Below the pieces are notes generated by a model. That model saw only the letters and a list, made by a program, of their open reading frames with translations. It had not been told where the DNA came from and made no database searches. This document shows, in pieces, positions 26,838-33,705 of a DNA stretch of 33,705 nucleotides (positions within the stretch are counted from its first letter, which is position 1; each line of letters opens with the position of its first letter). The translations under genes and the position numbers were made by a program. Source of the DNA: Coemansia sp. RSA 1804 (taxonomy: Eukaryota; Kickxellomycota; Kickxellomycetes; Kickxellales; Kickxellaceae); NCBI GenBank assembly GCA_027578815.1, contig JANBTH010000119.1, positions 1 through 33,705 on the forward strand. Direction: 5' to 3'.

Positions 26838-27436
26838 TTCTTTTCAGCGCGATAAAAGAAAGACAAAGTATTGCAGGGGAGAGAGGTTTCTTGCCTTTTT
26901 ACGCAAGATATAGTCACAAGCCGAATCGAAAAAAGGATAATATAAATTTGAAATAATAAAGGAAACAATGAAAAAAAGAAAGGAGGTTTGATTCTGCAAC
27001 TTTACAGGTGTTTTTCATGGGCAATATAAGAAATGTGGGTTGGCCAGCAGTTTGTGCGTTATTTTTTTAACTCGCGCGACGGGCGGCAAATTTTCCTGGG
27101 CAACGCTAGCTAAAGGCCACATCCCTCAAAAGATACATTTTATTACTTGGCTTGAAGAGCAAGAGCACTCTTGCTGGCATATTGGTTTTATCTTGGTATC
27201 AAAAGTCTCCGCATCTGGGGACCAGCTGTTCTGCGGCTCTGGCCTGCAGCCGATACCCAATGCGGACCATATTTTTGATAACAGAAAGGCATGGGAACAC
27301 AATCCTAAAAAAGGCAATTTAAAATAGGTGGGGGTTACATAAAGTGTTGCTGGAGCTTGAAAAGGCATAGAAAGGAAAAGAAGAAAAGAAAATGTAAAGT
27401 ATACGATAGAGTCGACGGGAAAAGTCAATATAAATT
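26838..27436. other. Spacer between GCV1 and PSP1 (both minus strand)
   Basis: About 0.6 kb holding the GCV1 promoter (right of 26838) and the PSP1 3' region. It contains an 18-base inverted repeat at 27158-27175 and an A-rich stretch (26925-26985). Short plus-strand frames (27040-27327) have no recognisable protein features. Nothing else seen. Confidence 0.45.
27158..27175. repeat. Perfect 8-bp inverted repeat, 2-base loop
   Basis: AGCAAGAG CA CTCTTGCT in the GCV1-PSP1 spacer, ~320 bases upstream of the GCV1 ATG and ~260 bases past the PSP1 stop. It could be a dimeric factor site, part of a 3' UTR hairpin, or chance. Confidence 0.5.
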
Positions 27437-30400
27437 CTAGCTTGTTTGCTGACACATCCAGATACGGGTTTTAAAGTGCTTGAACAGCTCGCGCACCAGC
27501 TCGCGGAAATCAACACGCCGATCGGCCTTGAAATAGAATGTTAGTTTGCGCCGGTCAAACTGGAACTCTGCATCCACAACGCACATTGAGAGCTTGCGTT
27601 GCTGTACTTTGCCCTGACACATGGTCAATGCGCTTTGCTCATCCAGCACCTTGTTGTTGGTAAGATCCGCCACTTCCCGCTGGTCGGCCACGCGGAAGAT
27701 GCGCTTTATAAACACATCCTTAGTAGACCCGGCCGACGGCATTGTCGCAGCCGCAGAAAGCGACTCTTTGGCAGAGGGCTTTCTCGAAACACTGCGGCCA
27801 GTACTATTACTATTGGGCTTGCTGCTATAGCCGTCATTGTCGCTGCTTCCACCGAAAACAAGGGATGCAGCGCTATCGGTTGGAGCCACGCTGCTTCGAC
27901 CATCGGAATGCACCGCATCAGCAAATCCGCTCCCACTACTAGCAACACTGTCCGACAGAGAAGCACTAAATGACTTGACAGCGGCGTCGGAAAGCAGCTC
28001 CTCCTTGATAATTCCAAGATCCACACCTCTGTCCGCTTCAACAAGGACGTAGGTCCCAGGAGCGTACTGTGATTCTGATGGCTGAGCTCCAGCCGCATCC
28101 ACCGCCGGTGCTGGGATGGCCGACGGCGCCAAAGTAGGAATAACCATAACATCCATATCTTTTGTGGGCGAGAAAAAGAGATCGCAGCGGCTTCCCTTGA
28201 ACTGCACAACAAACACGCGCGTCTGCTTTGGCAGTGACTGGAATGGCAAGCCCTTGCCCATATCTGCAAAAGGCATGTTTGGAGTGATTGTTGTAGCTGG
28301 ATTTGGAAGCAATGTGTGCGATCCGCCATTCAATATGGGCATAGGCGGGTACAATGCAACAGATGCACTAGGATGGGTCATTCCAACAATGGCTGGATGG
28401 CTTGCACGGCGCATATGATGGTGATGCTGAGGTTGTTGCTGGGGCGTTTGCAGAGGCTGTTTGGATTGTTGCTGACTGGATTGTTGCTGATGTAGCAGTT
28501 GTTGCTGCTGTTGCTGGAGGTGGTTCTGGTGCTGTTGTAACTGAGTCTGAAGACGTGAAGGCCGCTGTTGGGATGCCTGACCTTGTGCTAACTGCATCGC
28601 AAATGGCACCGGCACTGGCTGAAGTAAAGGCGGTGTGTTCTGCTGAGTATGCATAGTTGTGAACGGCTGCAACGGCCCCATCGCGTTATGCTGCTGCTGC
28701 TGTGGCACATTGCCCATCTGCTGAGGGCCAACAAAGGAGCCAGGGTACCCTCCAGCATTTGGAACCATGCCCGACAGATGAGACGCAAATGCCGGACCTC
28801 CATTCGCTGAGCTACTCGCCGAAGCCCTGTCAGTCGGGGGTTGTCCCTGGTACTGTTGAAACGAAGATATCTGATTCTGAGCGTGAGAATCAGGCATAGT
28901 TGGCTGAACAGACATGCTCTGCTGTCTCTGTATATGCACTGGATGCGCGCCAAATACCCCATACGGTGCTGAGAACATGGCGCCCTGAAGATAGACATTT
29001 TGCTGCAGATTAGAGTGCGAATACATTCCAAAATCACCAGGGCCAAACGAACCTGCTGCTGACTGCGCCGGTGCTGCATTGATTTCGGCGGTAGATACAA
29101 TGCCCAGGCTAGGACCCGCTGCTGCTGCTGCTGCTGCTGAGGCACTGGCCAATGAGTGTCTGCGATGAAGATTGGACATTCCGGATAGATAGTTCATGTT
29201 CATCGATTGTCTAATGCCAGACGACCGCTCAAACAGCGCGCTTGCAGTAGTACTACCATCAAGCGTGGCATCGCTAGCTGGATTTTCCGATCTAATGTCC
29301 AGAGATGGACGACGCATATCTTTGAGCGAATTGATACGGTGTGGGGCATACGCGCTTGCTGATTGCAGAGACGTTTCCGGGGCAATATCAGGAATTGCAA
29401 AAGAAGTCATATGCTCCACACTGGTGCGACGGTTTACGCTGAGAGGAGACGCAGTCGAGACGCGGTTAAGCGCATAGAGCCCCGTTGACGAGTCAAAGTG
29501 CTGAGGGAGCGGTGCGGCCATAATAGAGTTTCCAAAGCTGGGCATGCTCATATTGCGCATCAGCGCATTGTCAGCCAGGGCTGCAGCTGGCTCTAACGCT
29601 GCTGACGAGACATCCTCCTCACACATGGTCGGAAGATGGTGACTAAGCTGGGCATACCTTGTGTGCATTCCTGGTGGAGGAGGATATGCGCTACTACCAT
29701 CGCCTGGGTGCTCATTGGGTGGATTTACGCTTCCGCTGGTTGGGTTAGCGCCAACCACCGGGTGTGCCTGTGCTGCCAAATGGGACGAGGGCGGGGCGCT
29801 GCTTGCAATGCCTGAAACGGATAAAGACGCATGAGCACCGCGCCCAACGCTGCCATGTGATGCGCCGCCGCTGCTATTGACACCGCCATCGCTTTTTGCC
29901 TGGTGGTGGCTGTTGCCTCCACCGGAACCAGCACTGGTGTTTGGAGCTGCACCGATAGAGTAGGCCGACAGGTTCAGTAAATGGTGTGTTTCAGCAGAGG
30001 ACTCTGGAAGCCGACGAATAGGTATAGCGGAGGCGTTGCTGATGCCAACCAACGTGCCAGTACTGCTAACGCTGCCGCTGATGCTGGGGTTGGCTTTTGG
30101 AGGCAATCCAGACGCGTTAGAGGCAGCACCAACAGCATCATACCGAGCAGTAGAGCCAGTGATAGTAGCAGTGGCTGCTGTGTAGATAGGGTCCATCTGT
30201 GATGCTATAGGGTTGTCCAAGCTAGTAGTGCGATGAATCGGATTAGAGCTGATCGATGCGCCAAGTGGGCTGACAGTGCGGTTGCTGTTGGAGATGGATA
30301 TAGAACCATGCCGCGAAATCACACCAAGTGTTGCTGAGGATGCTGGGCTGATATGACCAGGAGAACCAGAGGGCTCAACGCTTGCAACAGTGGAAAAGCG

Positions 30401-30919
30401 GTATATTGGGTTGGGCATGGCGAATATATTTGGAAGTGTGGTGGAGCGACCGCGTAGAATCGCCTCGTCAAGCTCGGAGTAATCCACCTCGACGGTCGAA
30501 TGGCCGCCACCCCTACCAATGCCAATACCAGCTACAGAATCAGGGTTGACGCGTGTGGTATCAGCTACAGGCCCATTGCTGTTATTGCCAGATACGGCCA
30601 TTGTAGTGTTCGCATCAGAGTAGGAAACAGCAGGCAGTGGTGGTTTGTGGTCCAGATTCATGGTGCTGTATTTGCCCCTGAGGTCGCAAATATCGACTGG
30701 CGATTTGTACGCACCCATGGCCGAAGACGCGTGGGATGCTGGAATGGTCTGCACCGACGACCAAGCACCAATACTGTCAAGCGTGGCAGACTGCGAGCTG
30801 TATTCTGCAAACAGAGGCTCTGCAGGATTGGAGTCGATGCCAGGAGTTGTAGGTGACGATGCGGGCGAAGGCGACGATGCGCATGTCTCACGAGAGGCCT
30901 TTCTGCTGTTGGCATACAT
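27437..30919 (-). CDS. PSP1: PSP1 C-terminal domain protein with long Ser/Gln-rich N-terminus
   Basis: The frame is open to 31228 from a TTG, but the first ATG is at 30919, giving about 1160 residues. I choose it because the 103 codons upstream lack an ATG and look unlike the rest. The first ~880 residues are low complexity, rich in Ser, Gly, Asn, Pro and Gln, with a seven-Ala run and a Gln/His block (LQQQQQQLLHQQQSSQQQ, then HHHH). Such sequence is often disordered and condensate-forming. The C-terminal ~270 residues hold the PSP1 domain: RVFVVQFKGSRCDLFF, APGTYVLVEADRGVDLGIIK, FIKRIFRVADQREVADL, then SMCVVDAEFQFDRRKLTFYF and ADRRVDFRELVRELFKHFKT. A Ser-rich insert of ~94 residues interrupts the domain after GIIKEE. 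Yeast Psp1 was found as a suppressor of DNA polymerase alpha mutations; bacterial relatives (YaaT/RicT) act in RNA maturation. The molecular role here is unknown. Confidence 0.88.
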   Translation of the reverse strand: MYANSRKASRETCASSPSPASSPTTPGIDSNPAEPLFAEYSSQSATLDSIGAWSSVQTIPASHASSAMGAYKSPVDICDLRGKYSTMNLDHKPPLPAVSYSDANTTMAVSGNNSNGPVADTTRVNPDSVAGIGIGRGGGHSTVEVDYSELDEAILRGRSTTLPNIFAMPNPIYRFSTVASVEPSGSPGHISPASSATLGVISRHGSISISNSNRTVSPLGASISSNPIHRTTSLDNPIASQMDPIYTAATATITGSTARYDAVGAASNASGLPPKANPSISGSVSSTGTLVGISNASAIPIRRLPESSAETHHLLNLSAYSIGAAPNTSAGSGGGNSHHQAKSDGGVNSSGGASHGSVGRGAHASLSVSGIASSAPPSSHLAAQAHPVVGANPTSGSVNPPNEHPGDGSSAYPPPPGMHTRYAQLSHHLPTMCEEDVSSAALEPAAALADNALMRNMSMPSFGNSIMAAPLPQHFDSSTGLYALNRVSTASPLSVNRRTSVEHMTSFAIPDIAPETSLQSASAYAPHRINSLKDMRRPSLDIRSENPASDATLDGSTTASALFERSSGIRQSMNMNYLSGMSNLHRRHSLASASAAAAAAAGPSLGIVSTAEINAAPAQSAAGSFGPGDFGMYSHSNLQQNVYLQGAMFSAPYGVFGAHPVHIQRQQSMSVQPTMPDSHAQNQISSFQQYQGQPPTDRASASSSANGGPAFASHLSGMVPNAGGYPGSFVGPQQMGNVPQQQQHNAMGPLQPFTTMHTQQNTPPLLQPVPVPFAMQLAQGQASQQRPSRLQTQLQQHQNHLQQQQQQLLHQQQSSQQQSKQPLQTPQQQPQHHHHMRRASHPAIVGMTHPSASVALYPPMPILNGGSHTLLPNPATTITPNMPFADMGKGLPFQSLPKQTRVFVVQFKGSRCDLFFSPTKDMDVMVIPTLAPSAIPAPAVDAAGAQPSESQYAPGTYVLVEADRGVDLGIIKEELLSDAAVKSFSASLSDSVASSGSGFADAVHSDGRSSVAPTDSAASLVFGGSSDNDGYSSKPNSNSTGRSVSRKPSAKESLSAAATMPSAGSTKDVFIKRIFRVADQREVADLTNNKVLDEQSALTMCQGKVQQRKLSMCVVDAEFQFDRRKLTFYFKADRRVDFRELVRELFKHFKTRIWMCQQTS

Positions 30920-31318
30920 CGGGGGGTAGAGCAGACGACGGAAGTCTTGCTTTTGGTCAAAAGGAGGAGGACAATTAATGAGAAGGAGGAATATGTGCGA
31001 AAACGTAATTTGGTCTGAACAAACAAAGGAAAGGCGTGGCGCGTGCTGGAGGCAGTTCCGGATGTACGTGTTGATTAGGATGGATTCTAAGGAAGGGGAC
31101 ACAACTGCGCTGGATGCAGTAAACCGCGGAAGTGTGCAGGATTTCAGCCGGTCTTTCTTTAGAGAAATAAAAAGAACGGAGGAGACGATGTGTGAAAAAG
31201 ATGATCGTCTGAGGGGAATAATGCCCAATATAGCAGAAAATTAAAAAAGGCGAGTAAAAGATGCACGCGAAAAAAGCCCCCACTCCTTGGGCTCTGGAGG
31301 ATGGATGGAGCCTGAGGC

Positions 31319-31352
31319 GGCTGGCTGGCTGGTTGGCTGGCTTGGCTGGTTA
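31319..31352. repeat. Degenerate GGCT/GGTT tetranucleotide repeat
   Basis: CGGCTGGCTGGCTGGTTGGC and its continuation to 31352 form about eight imperfect GGCT units. It is complementary in sequence to the CCAG tract near 33200. Confidence 0.75.
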
Positions 31353-32502
31353 GTGTGGTTGCTTTTTTTTGCTTTAGCTGAGTCCACAAGAGAAGGAGCA
31401 CCAGGAAGCAGGGCGGTTGGCGTTGTATTGTATTGTGTAGAAATCACCCAAGCAGCGATAGGGGTGGGAAAGGGAGAGGTTGTAAGAAAAGATGGCCAGA
31501 GAGGGATATAAAAACAATAGATACAGTCAAGCCATGTGCGGCAAGCAGGAAGGCAGGCAGAAGGCAAAGAGAGGAAAAGCGGAAGCGGGATGGGGGGAGA
31601 TTTTTGTGTAGATATAGATAGAGCCCTATATGTACGTGTATATATAGAGGATGGTAAACAGAAGAGCAGGGGCCAAAAGAGGAAATAAAAAGAGATGAGG
31701 GGGGAGGTAAAAGGAAAGGCAAAGTAGGAACAGGTTGCAGAATAATAAAAAAGAAATAATAAGAGTGGCAGTCAGGGTTGATTGTTAGCAGACAAGGTAA
31801 GATGTCAGTTGGCGCGGCGAGCTAAAGGCACGGATGGGATATGGAAAGGGGAGATGGGATGGGCATGTGTGCATGGAAAGAAGAGAGCAGCAGCCACTCG
31901 CGCGTGCGCTGTGAAACAAGACAAGCAGGAAGAAAGGCCCGCCAACTGGTCGCGAGTGCCTTTTCCTTGACGAGGCGGCGATGTGTTTGGAGGCCGGGAT
32001 GTGCGGCGGAGCGGGTTGCTCGCGTGTCTGGCGACTGGGCGTCTAATTCTCCGGCGGAGATGTGCGCGTCTCGTGCTGGCGGATGAAGCGAGTGTCTTCT
32101 GTTTCTCAGCGTCTCGAAGTCACGGCACGGCACGGCTGCTGTTCCTTGCGTACTGCGGCGACGGCGTCAGAAGCAGTATGCTTTGCCGCTGATACGCGGA
32201 TGGTGTTAGATGTAGACGCCTCTCTTTCTCAGACTGCAGACGGGCAATGGCAGTGCTTGTGGAGGATTTCTTTGCGTGACTGCGCTGGAGCTGTTGGATC
32301 TGGGCGAGAATCCGGAAGCAAGGGTTCGATGCGCGTGTGGCGGATATCAGGCGGAGCAACAAGGCAGTCAGACAGGCGGAAAGAGCGTTTAGACAAGCGG
32401 CAATTTGCTGGATAATCAAGAGCACGATGTTAGAAGACTTGCAGCATCTAGGAGAAGAGAAATAAACAAGTGTTGCGATGGCAGCAGACACAAGCAAAGA
32501 AA

Positions 32503-32526
32503 GCTGCTGCTGCTGCTGCTGCTGCT
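32503..32526. repeat. Trinucleotide repeat (GCT)8
   Basis: Eight perfect GCT units upstream of PSP1. A similar GCT run inside PSP1 (near 29119-29140) encodes poly-Ala on the minus strand; this copy lies in DNA I consider non-coding. Confidence 0.85.
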
Positions 32527-32708
32527 GGCATGACTAGTGGGGGGCGAGGGGCCGTCTTGGGCGAATTTGGGCTGGACAGCATCGCCCAGTGCTTGGCTGA
32601 TTGTTGCGGCCGCCACTTGTTCGTCTATGGAGGAATGGATGCCCAGGCAGGTGGCTGGCTAAATTCCACTCGCCTGGGCCAGCATGGCAATGGCGCCTGC
32701 TGGGGCTT

Positions 32709-32728
32709 TGCGAGTGCGAGTGCGAGTG
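32709..32728. repeat. Hexanucleotide repeat (GCGAGT)3
   Basis: About three copies of GCGAGT in the GC-rich upstream region of PSP1. Simple repeat with no evident role. Confidence 0.7.
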
Positions 32729-33196
32729 CGGCAAGGACTGCTACTATCCCAGGCAGAGAAAGCAGTAACTGCAAAGGTAGGCCGTGTGCCCGGACGCGTA
32801 TTGTTCTGCCTGGTGGTTCCAGAAAGACAGAGGGACGCGAGGGAGAAGAGAGCTTGCGACACGCCGGTTCTTTTTATTTGACAGCAAATCAGCTAGGGGA
32901 CGCTGGGGAGGGAGCCCAGCGATGCCTGTCCCCTATGAGCCCACAGACCAAGGAAGAGGCAAGCCAATCACCGGAGCTGTGCAGTCCACGCAATAAAACA
33001 CGCAGAAGCTCAGAGTCGCCAGAGCACCGGCTCCAATCTGCTGATCCATTCGTCAGGAGCACCATCGAGGATCCAGTCAGCCTATTGCTGCCTTTGGCAC
33101 TCCCTTTCAATAGGCCAGCCAGACATGCAGGCTTCAGCCCAAGCATCCAGAAGGCGGGAGTATGCGCGTGTGCAGCACGCTTGCATGTGCAGCCAT

Positions 33197-33216
33197 CCAG
33201 CCAGCCAGCCAGCCAG
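33197..33216. repeat. Tetranucleotide repeat (CCAG)5
   Basis: Five perfect CCAG units near the right end. Complementary to the GGCT/CTGG tract at 31319-31352, about 1.85 kb away, so a single transcript crossing both could in principle pair them. Confidence 0.85.
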
Positions 33217-33705
33217 CAAGACCTTTTTGTAGCAGCGCATTGCAGCGCACTCGCATGTTTGGATGTTTTGCTGCTGTGCTGTGCTGGCCGCTCTTGGCGT
33301 CCAAGCCTCGCGCCCGCTAAGAAGCGCGTCTGTATTCAGAGAGGATGCGAGGAAAACCCTCAGGGCCACAGTCAAGCCTTGCCAGAGTAAAAACACAAAA
33401 ACACGCTTCGTCCGCACAGGGTGCTATCAGGACCTTTAATTGCGACTTGAGACTTGCATAGAAGCAGATACGGAAGTTGGCAAACCTGATCAGCGACGCG
33501 CACTATAACAACTGCTGCTGCGAAAACACATACGCATCTTTGGGTGGAATAGAATGGAAAGCAAGAAAGGAAGGAACATCGCATCAGGCGCCCTTGCATT
33601 TGCCCGGATTGCTCATATGTTTTTGTTCTCCCCAGTTGCCCGCATTTCTACCTGCCAATTGAAAGCACCCTGCCCCGTCCTAACGCACATGTGACCACCG
33701 CCATC

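Larger units (their letters stand above)
30920..33705. other. Long repeat-rich region upstream of PSP1, no supported gene
   Basis: About 2.8 kb to the right edge. Directly upstream of PSP1 the minus-strand frame stays open to 31228 without an ATG. From ~31440 to 31800 the plus strand is strongly A/G-rich (pyrimidine-rich in the PSP1 sense). Right of ~31800 the base composition shifts to GC-rich with several tetra- and trinucleotide repeats. The longest plus-strand frame (32470-33390) begins at GTG and has repeat-derived composition with no recognisable domain, so I do not call it. The region may be a very long promoter and 5' leader of PSP1, or may include an unrecognised non-coding transcript. 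Confidence 0.45.

Noticed and set aside
27040..27327. 95-codon plus-strand frame between GCV1 and PSP1
   Set aside because: Sits in a spacer that must hold the GCV1 promoter and PSP1 3' end; no domain, signal peptide or conserved motif.
28588..29145. 185-codon minus-strand Gln/Leu/Arg-rich frame
   Set aside because: Another reading frame of the low-complexity PSP1 body; composition is explained by CAG-type repeats.
32470..33390. 306-codon plus-strand frame upstream of PSP1
   Set aside because: It begins at GTG, not ATG. Its start is the (GCT)8 repeat read as poly-Ala, its composition follows the GC-rich repeats, and no domain or conserved motif is visible.
1..33705. tRNA genes, CRISPR arrays, transposons, biosynthetic or defence cluster
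   Set aside because: By eye I found no convincing tRNA T-arm/anticodon pair, no spaced direct repeats, no transposase or reverse transcriptase and no linked pathway genes. A tRNA scan could still find something I missed.

Overview
The window looks like nuclear DNA from an early-diverging, filamentous-type fungus. The genes are eukaryotic (HRD1, PEX4, mitochondrial GCV1, cytosolic seryl-tRNA synthetase). Introns are few and short, spacers are usually 0.1-1 kb, and several proteins carry the Ser/Gln-rich tails common in fungi. A full-length RECQL4-type helicase, a METTL15/RsmH-type methyltransferase, an EEIG1-type C2 protein and an EEF1AKMT4-type methyltransferase together point away from Saccharomycotina. 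A Zoopagomycota/Kickxellomycotina-like lineage is my best guess, but it is an inference.

Layout, left to right: a partial secretory/membrane protein gene (-, cut at base 1); a MIL1/TMCO4 (DUF726) lipase-like gene (-); a single-pass membrane protein with a cysteine-rich ectodomain and a cytoplasmic SH3 domain (+); a secreted subtilisin with a PA insert (+); SES1, two exons (-); a RECQL4-type helicase (+); HRD1 (-); a mitochondrial METTL15/RsmH homologue (-); pyroglutamyl-peptidase I (+); a four-exon EEIG1/FAM102-type NT-C2 gene (-); an EEF1AKMT4-like methyltransferase (-); PEX4 (+); GCV1 (-); a large PSP1-domain protein (-); then about 2.8 kb of low-complexity, apparently non-coding DNA upstream of PSP1 to the right edge.

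The genes do not form a pathway or a biosynthetic cluster. Most are housekeeping: translation (SES1, METTL15-like, EEF1AKMT4-like), protein turnover and sorting (HRD1, PEX4, MIL1-like), genome replication (RECQL4) and one-carbon metabolism (GCV1). Two genes face the outside of the cell: the protease and the SH3 membrane protein. Several neighbours are divergent with 0.3-0.6 kb shared promoters (MIL1/SH3 protein, SES1/RECQL4, METTL15/PGPEP1, EEF1AKMT4/PEX4), and several pairs converge with short 3' spacers.

The most interesting items are the intact Sld2-plus-RecQ helicase fusion in a fungus, the SH3/Cys-rich receptor-like protein, the split C2 gene that no single open frame reveals, and the long repeat-rich region upstream of PSP1. 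I found no mobile elements, CRISPR arrays, rRNA or convincing tRNA genes.
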